Shown here: positions 9,656 through 18,413 of the stretch, piece after piece
Layout of the letters: each line of letters starts with the position of its first letter
Numbering within the stretch: position 1 is the stretch's first letter
Assembly (NCBI GenBank): GCA_947489085.1
Contig: CANLCJ010000020.1
Span: 1-64,000, forward strand
DNA from: an uncultured Flavobacteriaceae bacterium
Lineage (GTDB): Bacteria; Bacteroidota; Bacteroidia; Flavobacteriales; Flavobacteriaceae
Direction: 5' to 3'
DNA length: 64,000 nt
Translations under genes and position numbers: made by a program
Notes under the pieces: model-generated
What the model saw: only the letters and a program-made list of their open reading frames with translations
Databases searched by the model: none
Told to the model about the DNA's origin: nothing

Positions 9656-10174
9656 ATGGATAGCTATAACAACCCCGAAGACACCTTATTTGAAGTCGAT
9701 GCTTTAATTGCAGAAGAGCGCATTGTAGAAGCAAAAGATTTGCTGTTCGATGTGTTATTAGATTACCCAGATTATGCCAAAGCGCATAACCACTTGGGGT
9801 GGATTTACCACTATAAAATGACGAATTACTCTAAAGCAGAACAGCATTACAAGCTGGCATTAAAATATGGTAAAAACTACCATTCTCCTTACGGTAATTA
9901 TGCCTATTTCTTGATAGACCAGGGCGATTATAAAGGTATGATTGCATTTGGAGCAGAAGCCTTGAAACAAAGTGCCGCAGATAAAGGTACCATCTATAAC
10001 CAATTAGGAAAAGCTTACGAGTTAACATCAGAATTAGAAACCGCTTATTTAAATTATAAAAAAGCGATAATGCATTCTACAGCTGCTAATTATATAGAAG
10101 AAATGCAAGCATCCCTTCATCGTGTGAAAACAAAGATGAATTTTTTACAGAAAATTAAATTTTTATTCAAATAA
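9656..10174 (+). CDS. TPR-repeat protein
   Basis: The 172-residue protein is made of tetratricopeptide-like helix pairs: AKAHNHLGWIYHYK, AEQHYKLALKYG and TIYNQLGKAYEL mark three of them. There is no signal peptide, so it is probably a cytoplasmic protein-protein interaction module. An upstream TTG two codons earlier is possible, but a -7 box directly before it makes the ATG more likely. The specific partner is unknown. It lies between recN and fabI on the same strand. Confidence 0.75.
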   Translation: MDSYNNPEDTLFEVDALIAEERIVEAKDLLFDVLLDYPDYAKAHNHLGWIYHYKMTNYSKAEQHYKLALKYGKNYHSPYGNYAYFLIDQGDYKGMIAFGAEALKQSAADKGTIYNQLGKAYELTSELETAYLNYKKAIMHSTAANYIEEMQASLHRVKTKMNFLQKIKFLFK

Positions 10175-10204
10175 CAACTCTAAAAAAGATAAACGAAATA
10201 CAAT

Positions 10205-11023
10205 ATGTCTTATAACTTATTAAAAGGAAAGAAAGGAATTATTTTTGGTGCTCTAGATGCCAATTCCATCGCTTGGAAAACAGCAGAACGAGTTCATGAA
10301 GAAGGCGGACAATTTGTACTAACAAATGCACCCGTGGCTATGCGCATGGGACAAATTAATGAACTAGCAGAAAAAACTGGTTCTCAAATAATTCCAGCAG
10401 ATGCCACATCTGAAGACGATCTTAAAAATTTAGTAGAACAATCTATGGAAATTTTAGGAGGCAAAATAGATTTTGTATTGCACTCTATAGGCATGTCTAT
10501 CAATGTTAGAAAAGGCAAACATTATACAGACCAAAACTATGCGTGGACACAAAAAGGAACAGATGTTTCTGCCATGTCTTTTCATAAAGTTATGCAAACG
10601 CTTTACAAGGCCGATGCAATGAACGAGTGGGGGAGTATTGTAGCATTAACTTATATGGCAGCCCAACGCGTATTTCCAGACTATAACGATATGGCAGACA
10701 ATAAAGCTTATTTAGAAAGTGTAGCTAGAAGTTTTGGATATTTCTTTGGAAAAGATAAAAAGGTACGTGTAAATACAATATCTCAATCACCAACACCTAC
10801 AACAGCAGGAAGCGGTGTAAAAGGTTTCGACGGTTTTATATCTTATGCAGAAAAAATGTCGCCACTAGGTAATGCTACAGCTTTAGATTGTGCAAATTAT
10901 ACTGTAACACTGTTTAGTGATTTAACAAAACGTGTAACGTTACAAAACCTTTACAACGATGGTGGCTTTAGTAACATGGGAGTTAGCGACGATGTTATAA
11001 GTGCATTTTCTAAGGAAGACTAG
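10205..11023 (+). CDS. fabI: Enoyl-[acyl-carrier-protein] reductase (NADH)
   Basis: FabI carries out the last reduction in each cycle of fatty-acid elongation. The 272-residue protein has an SDR fold with the modified glycine segment GALDANSIAW, the HSIGMS stretch, and the FabI catalytic spacing Y160-x6-K167 (YNDMADNK). It ends shortly before a strong terminator at 11061–11091. Confidence 0.95.
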   Translation: MSYNLLKGKKGIIFGALDANSIAWKTAERVHEEGGQFVLTNAPVAMRMGQINELAEKTGSQIIPADATSEDDLKNLVEQSMEILGGKIDFVLHSIGMSINVRKGKHYTDQNYAWTQKGTDVSAMSFHKVMQTLYKADAMNEWGSIVALTYMAAQRVFPDYNDMADNKAYLESVARSFGYFFGKDKKVRVNTISQSPTPTTAGSGVKGFDGFISYAEKMSPLGNATALDCANYTVTLFSDLTKRVTLQNLYNDGGFSNMGVSDDVISAFSKED

Positions 11024-11060
11024 TTTAAAATTAGAGACTTATAACTTATAGTATATAGTT

Positions 11061-11091
11061 AAAAGCCATCTTTATCAAGGTGGCTTTTTTA
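11061..11091 (+). terminator. Rho-independent terminator after fabI
   Basis: An inverted repeat (AAAGCCATCTT / AAGGTGGCTTT, one G·T pair) is followed by a run of T. It ends the fabI transcript. Confidence 0.85.
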
Positions 11092-11093
11092 GT

Positions 11094-11101
11094 TATTTTT
11101 G
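11094..11101 (+). promoter_or_regulatory. -7 box (TATTTTTG) 4 bp before a start codon
   Basis: The octamer fits TAnnTTTG and lies only 4 bp before the glycosyltransferase ATG. If active it would give a leaderless or nearly leaderless mRNA. No TTG is seen at the right spacing, so confidence is limited. Confidence 0.4.
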
Positions 11102-11105
11102 TAAT

Positions 11106-12113
11106 ATGCAGCTAAACTATTCTTTTATTATTCCAGTTTACAACCGTCCAGACGAAATAGAGGAATTGCTTTCCAGTTTTAAAGCGATGGCGACCAATTT
11201 AAATTACGAAATTGTAATTGTAGAAGACGGCTCTACAGCCACTTCAAAAAAGGTTGTAGAACATTATAGTGCAAGTTTAAACATTTCCTATTTTTTTAAA
11301 GAAAACACGGGGCCTGGAGATTCTAGAAATTATGGAATGCAAAAAGCTAAAGGCAACTATTTTATAATATTAGACAGCGATGTGTTATTACCTGTAAATT
11401 ATTTAAACGCTGTAAATAATAGTTTAGAAAACAATTATGTAGACTGCTTTGGCGGGCCTGATGGCGCACACGCATCGTTTTCAAATCTGCAAAAAGCCAT
11501 TAATTTTTCAATGACTTCGTTTATTACCACAGGAGGTATAAGAGGCCATAAAGCCGCTGTAGGTAAATTTCAACCCAGAAGCTTTAATATGGGGCTATCA
11601 AAAAAAGCTTTTTTAGCGTCTAAAGGTTTTGGACGAATACACCCTGGGGAGGATCCCGATTTATCTATTAGGTTGTGGAAATTGGGGTTTAAAACAAAAC
11701 TTATTCCCGAAGCTGTAGTCTTCCATAAGCGTCGTATATCTTGGAAAAAATTCTACCAACAAGTTTATAAATTTGGTTTGGTTAGGCCAATATTAAACCT
11801 CTGGCACCCACATACAAAAAAAATAACGTACTGGTTTCCTTCTCTCTTTTTGTTAGGTTTAGCAGTATCTCTTATACTGGCAATATGCAAAACCTATTTG
11901 TTATTACAATTGTATTTGTTATATTTTATTGCCGCTTTTGTATTGGCATTATTTGATACAAAGCAAATTAAAGTAGCAGTAATGGCTTTACCAGCCATAC
12001 TTATTCAATTTACAGGTTACGGTACAGGTTTTTTAAAATCGACACTAGCTGTTAGTTTGCTAAAGAAAGCACCAGAATCGTATTTTCCTAAATTATTTTT
12101 TAAGAGAAAATGA
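11106..12113 (+). CDS. Family 2 glycosyltransferase with C-terminal membrane segments
   Basis: This 335-residue protein starts directly with the GT-A fold (FIIPVYNRPDE), has EDGS for nucleotide binding and a DSD motif (residues 91–93 in ILDSDV) for the metal. PGEDPDLSIR is the acceptor-side motif. Two hydrophobic segments near residues 245–290 indicate membrane attachment. It probably adds sugars in surface polysaccharide or lipid synthesis; the substrate cannot be read. It overlaps the next gene by 4 bp (ATGA). Confidence 0.85.
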   Translation: MQLNYSFIIPVYNRPDEIEELLSSFKAMATNLNYEIVIVEDGSTATSKKVVEHYSASLNISYFFKENTGPGDSRNYGMQKAKGNYFIILDSDVLLPVNYLNAVNNSLENNYVDCFGGPDGAHASFSNLQKAINFSMTSFITTGGIRGHKAAVGKFQPRSFNMGLSKKAFLASKGFGRIHPGEDPDLSIRLWKLGFKTKLIPEAVVFHKRRISWKKFYQQVYKFGLVRPILNLWHPHTKKITYWFPSLFLLGLAVSLILAICKTYLLLQLYLLYFIAAFVLALFDTKQIKVAVMALPAILIQFTGYGTGFLKSTLAVSLLKKAPESYFPKLFFKRK

Positions 12114-13072
12114 TACAAAAATTAAAAAAAGAAGTACTAAACACTATAAGAAGCGGTAGGCTTAACGTTTTTTTAGTTTTCCTCGTTTCTGCATTTGTCA
12201 TCTTAATTTTTACGAAACTATCCAAAGCCTACACAAATACTGTTGCTTTTAATCTAGAATATCAAAATGTACCTCAAGAGAAAGTAATACTAAAAGACAC
12301 ATCTAGAAGCTTCGAAATCACCTTAAAAACACATGGCTTTAAGTGGCTTAATTATTACTTTTCCAAGCCAACGTTTACTGTAGACTTTTCTAAAGATGTT
12401 GTTGATAAAAACAATGCATTTATCTTTACAAAAACCTTATCTCAGATTAATGACCGAAAACAATTTCAAAACCATATAGAAATTTTAGGGATAAAGCCAG
12501 ACACACTAATATTTCACTACGACACTAATTTGGTTAAAAAAGTACCAGTAATTGCAGATGTTACGCTAAATTTTGAGCCAGGATATAACAGTTATACAGG
12601 TGTAAAAATGCAACCCGATTCTATAACAATTATTGGGCCTCAGGATAAAGTTTCTCGTATAGATGCCCTTAAAACTGAAGTTGTAACATACAACGCTATT
12701 AAAAGTAATATTGAACAAGATATACAATTGGTTTTGCCAGAACAGGAAGACAATTTAAAATTTTCTAATAAACGTATTTTAATACGTGCCAATGTCGAGA
12801 AATTTACAGAAGGAAGCGTAAACATACCAATTACGGTAACTAATCTTCCTAAAGGTATGGCCATTAAATATTTTCCTAAAACAGTAAAAGTGTCTTACTA
12901 TACCAGTTTAGCAAATTTTAAAACCATAAAAGCAAAAGATTTTAAAATAGAATGTAACTATAAAAAAGTAACTAAGGGACAACCCTTTTTAATACCAGAA
13001 TTGGTAAAAATACCAGAATACGCAAAGCGCGTAAAAGTACACCAACAACACATAGAATTTATTATTTTATAA
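12110..13072 (+). CDS. YbbR-like domain protein (CdaR-like)
   Basis: The 320-residue protein has one N-terminal membrane helix (about 18–38) and an exported part of repeated beta-rich YbbR-like domains, with the element PDSITIIGPQDKV characteristic of the family. In other bacteria YbbR proteins regulate the diadenylate cyclase CdaA. No such cyclase lies in this window. The gene overlaps the glycosyltransferase by 4 bp and coaE by 1 bp, so the three are translationally coupled. Confidence 0.75.
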   Translation: MIQKLKKEVLNTIRSGRLNVFLVFLVSAFVILIFTKLSKAYTNTVAFNLEYQNVPQEKVILKDTSRSFEITLKTHGFKWLNYYFSKPTFTVDFSKDVVDKNNAFIFTKTLSQINDRKQFQNHIEILGIKPDTLIFHYDTNLVKKVPVIADVTLNFEPGYNSYTGVKMQPDSITIIGPQDKVSRIDALKTEVVTYNAIKSNIEQDIQLVLPEQEDNLKFSNKRILIRANVEKFTEGSVNIPITVTNLPKGMAIKYFPKTVKVSYYTSLANFKTIKAKDFKIECNYKKVTKGQPFLIPELVKIPEYAKRVKVHQQHIEFIIL

Positions 13073-13659
13073 TGGTAATAGTAGGATTAACGGGAGGTAT
13101 AGGTAGTGGTAAAACAACCATAGCGAAATTGTTTGCAGATTTGGGAGTGCCAGTTTATATAGCAGATGTAGAGGCTAAAAAATTAATGGTAAACTCTAAA
13201 ACCATAAAGCAAGAATTGATAGCCTTGTTAGGTGAAGAAGCCTATAGCAACGGCGTTTTAAATAAAACCTATATATCTAATATTATTTTTAACGATAAAA
13301 CATATCTCAATAAAATTAATGCAATAGTACATCCCAGAGTTGCAGCACATTTTAAAACTTGGGCAGCTAGCCACAACACCCCCTATGTTATTAAAGAAGT
13401 TGCCATTTTATTCGAAAACGGGGGTTACAAAGATTGCGATTACGTTATAACAGTAACAGCACCTAAGGCATTACGAATTTCTAGAGTTATTAAACGCGAC
13501 CAGACTACTAAAGCGAAAGTGGAGGCCATAATGAGCAATCAGTGGGACGATTCTAAGAAAATAGAACGCTCCGATTTCGTGATTTATAATGAGGAATTAG
13601 AAAACGCAAAATCTCAAATTGCGCAAATTCACTCACAAATTTTATCAAAAAACGATTAA
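13072..13659 (+). CDS. coaE: Dephospho-CoA kinase
   Basis: CoaE phosphorylates dephospho-CoA in the last step of CoA synthesis. The 195-residue protein has the P-loop GGIGSGKTT (residues 8–16), the DVEAKKL motif (the family's DAD/DxIxR region) and IVHPRV. Its start codon overlaps the upstream stop by one base (TAATG). Confidence 0.94.
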   Translation: MVIVGLTGGIGSGKTTIAKLFADLGVPVYIADVEAKKLMVNSKTIKQELIALLGEEAYSNGVLNKTYISNIIFNDKTYLNKINAIVHPRVAAHFKTWAASHNTPYVIKEVAILFENGGYKDCDYVITVTAPKALRISRVIKRDQTTKAKVEAIMSNQWDDSKKIERSDFVIYNEELENAKSQIAQIHSQILSKND

Positions 13660-13705
13660 AAACCAAGAATTTAACATTTTTGTTAATGTAAGGTTAAATG
13701 CTAAC

Positions 13706-13733
13706 TTGACTAGATGTCAAAATGTTAAATTTG
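13706..13733 (+). promoter_or_regulatory. Complete Bacteroidota promoter, TTG-N17-TAAATTTG
   Basis: TTG at 13706–13708 and TAAATTTG at 13726–13733 are separated by 17 bp, which fits the flavobacterial consensus TTG-N17-23-TAnnTTTG. The histidine-kinase ATG follows after 4 bp, so the mRNA may be leaderless. Confidence 0.65.
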
Positions 13734-13737
13734 AATA

Positions 13738-15312
13738 ATGAGTAAAAAATTATTTGTCCTTCTTGTTATCTTAATGAGTCTGTCGCTTATAGGTATAATA
13801 TTTGTCCAAGCCTATTTTATTAATCAAGCCGTACAGAACGAAAAAAACCGCTTTAGATATGGTATTAATAAAACACTATACAGTGTTGCAAATACCTTAG
13901 AAGATAGGGAATATGCAGATTATGTCTATAAGCTTAAAAATATCTTAGCAGAAGACGGCGTTTCTGTGGACACAGCTGCCATAAGAAACTTATACGTTAT
14001 AGACGATTCTGATGCTAAGCAGCGTATCATTTACCGTTATGGTACCTTAGAAGAAAACTACAAATTTAATTCCCCTCTGTTCGATTTAAGTTTAGAAAAC
14101 TTAGAAGAAGATACCTTAAATATTAAGCGTATTTATAGCGAAAGAGAAACAAAAGTTTTTAAAAACTCCAATTTCGAGGCCGATTTAAATACAAAATTAC
14201 AGTTACTAGATAACATTTCGAGTACAGATAAAGTGTTTTTCGAAGACATTTACAGTGATTTATCTTATAAAAAACCCATTCATAAACGTGTTACTCAAGA
14301 AGAAATAAAGAAATTATTAGATAAAAAACTTAAAGAAGCAGCAATAGATACCAATTTTGAATTTGCAGTTTACAGTAAAGATTTAGCCACTAAAATTCAA
14401 AGTGATGACTTTGAATATGAGCAAAAATCAACATTTGAAGTGCCTTTTTTTCAAAACAGAAAAAACCCAAATACATATAGACTTTTGGTTAATTTTCCCA
14501 ACCATTCTAGCTATGTATTTTCGTCTATATACGTAATGATTTTGCTGTCTATTGTTTTTACAGTTATCATAATTTTTACTTATACTAGTGCATTGTATCA
14601 GTTGATTAAGCAACGAAAAATATCTCAGATAAAAACAGACTTTATCAACAACATGACGCATGAATTTAAGACTCCTATTGCAACAATTAATCTTGCATTA
14701 GATTCTATAAAAAGTCCTAAAATTATAGACGATAAAACTAAGGTTCTGCGCTATCTTAATATGATAAAAGAAGAGAATAAGCGCATGCATGCCCAAGTGG
14801 AAAATGTGCTTAGAATTTCAAAATTAGAAAAGAATGAGCTAAATATAAGTAAGGATAGAGAGGACTTTCACGACCTAATAGAAGATGCTATTACGCATGT
14901 AGAATTGATTGTTGAAGACAGAAAAGGTTATGTGAAAACACATTTAGGTGCAGAGCAAACGTCTATACTTGCTAACGATACACATTTTACAAATGTTATT
15001 GTTAATATATTGGACAACGCTATTAAATATTCCCCAGAAGCACCAAAAATAGATGTGTATACAGAAAACGTTGGAAATAACATTTTATTAAAAATACAAG
15101 ATCAAGGTAGCGGTATGAGCAAAACCGTAGCCAAGCGAATTTTTGAAAAATTTTATAGAGAACACACAGGTAACATACATAACGTAAAAGGCCATGGCTT
15201 AGGCTTGGCTTATGTTAAACGAATCGTAGACGACCATCAAGGCTTCGTGTCTGTAGAAAGCGAGAAAGGTAAAGGAAGTACTTTTTTAATAAAGCTTCCG
15301 TTAATATCATAA
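13738..15312 (+). CDS. Sensor histidine kinase (RprX-like)
   Basis: This 524-residue inner-membrane kinase has helices at about 5–27 and 262–284 with a 230-residue periplasmic sensor between them. The cytoplasmic part shows the H-box MTHEFKTP with phospho-acceptor H308, the N-box NILDNAIKYS, G1 DQGSGM and G2 GHGLGLAY. It phosphorylates the response regulator encoded 4 bp downstream. The pair resembles the RprX/RprY system of Bacteroidota. The signal sensed is unknown. Confidence 0.92.
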   Translation: MSKKLFVLLVILMSLSLIGIIFVQAYFINQAVQNEKNRFRYGINKTLYSVANTLEDREYADYVYKLKNILAEDGVSVDTAAIRNLYVIDDSDAKQRIIYRYGTLEENYKFNSPLFDLSLENLEEDTLNIKRIYSERETKVFKNSNFEADLNTKLQLLDNISSTDKVFFEDIYSDLSYKKPIHKRVTQEEIKKLLDKKLKEAAIDTNFEFAVYSKDLATKIQSDDFEYEQKSTFEVPFFQNRKNPNTYRLLVNFPNHSSYVFSSIYVMILLSIVFTVIIIFTYTSALYQLIKQRKISQIKTDFINNMTHEFKTPIATINLALDSIKSPKIIDDKTKVLRYLNMIKEENKRMHAQVENVLRISKLEKNELNISKDREDFHDLIEDAITHVELIVEDRKGYVKTHLGAEQTSILANDTHFTNVIVNILDNAIKYSPEAPKIDVYTENVGNNILLKIQDQGSGMSKTVAKRIFEKFYREHTGNIHNVKGHGLGLAYVKRIVDDHQGFVSVESEKGKGSTFLIKLPLIS

Positions 15313-15316
15313 AAAT

Positions 15317-16021
15317 ATGGAAGAGCAAAACAAAAAAATTTTACTAGTAGAAGACGATCCTAATTTTGGAACCGTACTTAGAGATTATTTAATGATGAAC
15401 GAATATGACGTAGTTCACGCTAAAAATGGTATGGAAGGGTTCGAAAAATTTAAAAAAGATGATTATGATTTATGCATACTAGACGTCATGATGCCTTATA
15501 AAGATGGATTTACTTTGGCAAAAGAAATTCGAGAAAAAAATACGGATGTACCCATAGTGTTCTTAACAGCAAAAGCTATGAAAGAAGATGTGCTAAAAGG
15601 TTACAAAGTTGGTGCAGACGATTACTTAAATAAACCATTTGATAGCGAAGTGTTATTGGTTAAAATAAAAGCAATAATGCAACGTAAAGCTACTGAAACA
15701 GTTTCAGACAGCAAACAATTTGAATTTAAGATTGGCCGTTTCCATTTAAATTCGAAATTGAGATTTTTACGATTTGATAACGGAGAGCCAGAAAAGCTTT
15801 CTCCAAAAGAAAACGAATTGTTAAGATTATTAGCATTACATGAAAACGATTTAATGCCTAGAGAGTTGGCATTAACTAAGATATGGAGAGACGACAACTA
15901 CTTTACATCTAGAAGTATGGACGTGTACATAGCAAAACTGCGTAAGTATTTAAAGCCAGATGAAAAGGTAGAGATCCTAAATATACACGGTGAAGGTTTT
16001 AGGCTTGTTATAAATAGCTAA
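15317..16021 (+). CDS. OmpR/PhoB-type response regulator (RprY-like)
   Basis: The 234-residue protein has a receiver domain (about 1–120) with the acidic pair D13/D14, phospho-acceptor D56 in CILDVMMP, and the LTAKA threonine. A winged-helix DNA-binding domain (about 137–233, with SRSMDVYIAKLRKYL as recognition region) follows. It is the partner of the kinase directly upstream. A strong terminator follows. Confidence 0.93.
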   Translation: MEEQNKKILLVEDDPNFGTVLRDYLMMNEYDVVHAKNGMEGFEKFKKDDYDLCILDVMMPYKDGFTLAKEIREKNTDVPIVFLTAKAMKEDVLKGYKVGADDYLNKPFDSEVLLVKIKAIMQRKATETVSDSKQFEFKIGRFHLNSKLRFLRFDNGEPEKLSPKENELLRLLALHENDLMPRELALTKIWRDDNYFTSRSMDVYIAKLRKYLKPDEKVEILNIHGEGFRLVINS

Positions 16022-16046
16022 TCCTATAACTGCAATGTCATGTCAT

Positions 16047-16085
16047 AAAAAAACACATTAAGCGTCTGGCTTAATGTGTTTTTTT
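16047..16085. terminator. Strong bidirectional terminator
   Basis: A perfect 12-bp stem (ACACATTAAGC with its complement, loop GTCTG) is flanked by A and T runs, so it can work in both directions. It separates the rightward two-component genes from the leftward esterase operon. Confidence 0.9.
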
Positions 16086-16157
16086 GTTTAAATCTGTTGC
16101 TAATTCAATGCTATTTTTAAAACTAAGTGTTATGTAATAAGGTATTGAAATCTATTT

Positions 16158-16823
16158 TTAAATACGCTTAGACAACCATTCTTTAAAATCGTAAAAATTT
16201 TGTGGTGCCACACCATGGCCCACAGGAAATTCTGCATATACATTTTGTACATCTATAGTATTTAGAAAAGGTTGCGTTTGTCTGGCCCAATCTACAGGGA
16301 TAACTTGATCTACACTACCATGAGAACAGTAAAAATCTAAATGATTATAGGCTTTAGTTTGCGCTTTAACATTAGTGGGTAAAATATCATGATTAACGTA
16401 ACCACTTAAAGCAACGATATTTTTTATTTTATCAGGATAAATTAATGCTACAGCATAGCTTAAAATACTGCCTTGGCTAAACCCTAGAAGCGAAACATTT
16501 TTAGCATCTATATTGGTGTAAGTTACAAGAACTTCGTCTATAAACTTAGCAATTAAATCTACGGAAGATTTTGCCTGTACATTATCATTCCATTTTCCTT
16601 TCTCTGCGTCGAAATTTATGGCATACCAAGCATTACCATGAGGTTGCATAGGGTAAGGCGCTCTTACAGAAATTATTAATAATTCTTCAGGAAGCTCAGC
16701 AGAAAACGAAAACAAATCATTCTCATCGCTACCATAACCATGGCATAAAATAAGTAGTGGTATTTGTTCTGTTAACGACGATGGTCGCATAACATAATCT
16801 AAAGAAAGTGAGGTTTGTAGCAT
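16158..16823 (-). CDS. Carboxylesterase/phospholipase-type alpha/beta hydrolase
   Basis: The 221-residue protein resembles the short carboxylesterase/lysophospholipase family. The nucleophile elbow is GFSQGS, the oxyanion region LCHGYGSDEND, the acid lies in SVDQVIPV and the histidine in VGHGV. No signal peptide is present, so it acts in the cytoplasm. The physiological ester is unknown. Its start overlaps the upstream membrane-protein gene by one base. Confidence 0.87.
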   Translation of the reverse strand: MLQTSLSLDYVMRPSSLTEQIPLLILCHGYGSDENDLFSFSAELPEELLIISVRAPYPMQPHGNAWYAINFDAEKGKWNDNVQAKSSVDLIAKFIDEVLVTYTNIDAKNVSLLGFSQGSILSYAVALIYPDKIKNIVALSGYVNHDILPTNVKAQTKAYNHLDFYCSHGSVDQVIPVDWARQTQPFLNTIDVQNVYAEFPVGHGVAPQNFYDFKEWLSKRI

Positions 16824-17158
16824 TATGAAACGAGTTTAGAAAAAATGTTTTGGTACAGTTTACCAACTAATGGCGCTAAATTTAATTTTCCAGAAAGTGC
16901 CCCCATAAAACCATAGAACCATAACGTAATAAAGAATACGTAAACAGATACCCTAAGCATAAATATATCGAAGTTACTAACTATAGCTAAATTTACGATA
17001 ATTAGAGTAAGCCAAAGGCCTAGAGATTGTCTTATGTGAAAAGCAGTAAAAGGGTTTTTCTGCTCATTATTCATATAAAAAGCAATAATAACTCCAAAAA
17101 TAGTCAAATAGCTCACTACAGCATATTTACTTCCAGCTTTAATATCTTGTTCTGTCAT
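16823..17158 (-). CDS. Small multi-pass membrane protein
   Basis: This 111-residue protein has about three hydrophobic helices (near 13–29, 49–65 and 68–88) and the element NPFTAFHIRQSLGLW, which resembles the DUF4870/Tic20-like group of small membrane proteins. It overlaps the esterase by one base and follows the dihydroorotase-like gene after 1 bp, so it belongs to a leftward operon. Function unknown. Confidence 0.65.
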   Translation of the reverse strand: MTEQDIKAGSKYAVVSYLTIFGVIIAFYMNNEQKNPFTAFHIRQSLGLWLTLIIVNLAIVSNFDIFMLRVSVYVFFITLWFYGFMGALSGKLNLAPLVGKLYQNIFSKLVS

Positions 17159-17159
17159 T

Positions 17160-18413
17160 TTATTTTAAAACACTACTATTGTTAGAAATTATACCATAAA
17201 CATGCCCTTTAAGAGGGTAGTCCTTAAATATGGTATTTTTAGATTTAGAAAGTATGTGAGCTTTAGAGAACACATACGTGCCTTCTGGGTTAAATAAGGT
17301 AACGCTTAACGGTTCACCAATTTGTAAAGGATTACTGCTTATGCCAAAACGTTTTTTATGCATGGTAAGTAACCTAACGGTATCATTCAACGAAAATATA
17401 TTCAATAAAGCACCAAAAGCACTTTCTAAACCAATACTACCATAGGCAGCATGATCGAATTCTATTTTTTTCAATTCAATATCAAGCGGATTGTGGTCGC
17501 TGGTTACCATATCCACAGTGCCATCTAAAACCCCAGCAATAAGCGCATCGATATCTGCTTGTGTTCTTAGAGGTGGTGTTACCTTAAAACGGGTGTCAAA
17601 ATCAGTAAGACTTTCATCAGTAAAAACTAAATTATGTATTGCAACGCTACAACTAACATCCAATTTTTTTGCTTTGGCAGCCTTTATTAAAGCGACACTT
17701 TTAGCTGTAGATATGGTAGGTATGTGCAACTTACCACCAGTATATTCTAATAAAAATAAGTCTCTGGCCACTTGCATTTCTTCCGCTAATGCAGGATTAC
17801 CTTTTAAACCTAAAGAAGTGCTAGTTATATTCTCGTTCATAACCCCAGAACCAGCAATTTTATTTTCTTGCGGAAACGAACATACTAAACCTCCAAAATT
17901 GCTACTGTACTGCAAGGCTATTTTTAAAAGATTGGGGTTGCGTATGGTTTTTTTATAGTCATAAAACGCTTTAGCGCCGCTATTTTTCATGTCAAACAAC
18001 TCCGCAAGGTCTTCACCTTTACTTTGTTTTGTAAGCGCACCAATGGGGTATAAGTCTACAGGGCTATTATAGCTTTTCGATTTTATAAAAGCAACATGGG
18101 TGCTAGAGTCTATAATTGGATTTGTATTAGAGTTTACCCCAACGGCCGTAAACCCAGATAAAGCAGCAGTTTTTATACCATTAGCTATGGTTTCGCGTTC
18201 TTCAAAACCCGGCTCTCCAAAAGAGACACTGCTATCGAACCAACCTTGAGAAATGTGTAAGTTTTCGAATGTTATTTCTTTATAATTGTTAGGGTTATCT
18301 AAGCCCAAGCCTATGTTAGAAATCAATCCGTTTTCAACTAAAATATCTTGAACAGTTTCGTTAAATTCACTTTCAGGATCTATTATTTTAGCAGATTTTA
18401 TGAGTATGTTCAT
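17160..18413 (-). CDS. Dihydroorotase-like amidohydrolase without the HxH metal ligands
   Basis: At 417 residues the protein aligns by eye with dihydroorotases (pyrimidine synthesis), including GEPGFEERE, a K in GAKAFYDY and TSDHNP near residue 309. However, the metal-binding HxH of the family (consensus D-x-H-x-H) reads D60-S-S62-V-S64, so both histidines are serine. In the middle, LHIPTIST also lacks a histidine usually present. I recall the same serines in other flavobacterial homologues, so this looks like a conserved non-catalytic or altered form rather than a mutation. It may be structural, as with inactive dihydroorotase partners of some aspartate transcarbamoylases. It overlaps the BatA-like gene by 4 bp. 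Confidence 0.8.
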   Translation of the reverse strand: MNILIKSAKIIDPESEFNETVQDILVENGLISNIGLGLDNPNNYKEITFENLHISQGWFDSSVSFGEPGFEERETIANGIKTAALSGFTAVGVNSNTNPIIDSSTHVAFIKSKSYNSPVDLYPIGALTKQSKGEDLAELFDMKNSGAKAFYDYKKTIRNPNLLKIALQYSSNFGGLVCSFPQENKIAGSGVMNENITSTSLGLKGNPALAEEMQVARDLFLLEYTGGKLHIPTISTAKSVALIKAAKAKKLDVSCSVAIHNLVFTDESLTDFDTRFKVTPPLRTQADIDALIAGVLDGTVDMVTSDHNPLDIELKKIEFDHAAYGSIGLESAFGALLNIFSLNDTVRLLTMHKKRFGISSNPLQIGEPLSVTLFNPEGTYVFSKAHILSKSKNTIFKDYPLKGHVYGIISNNSSVLK

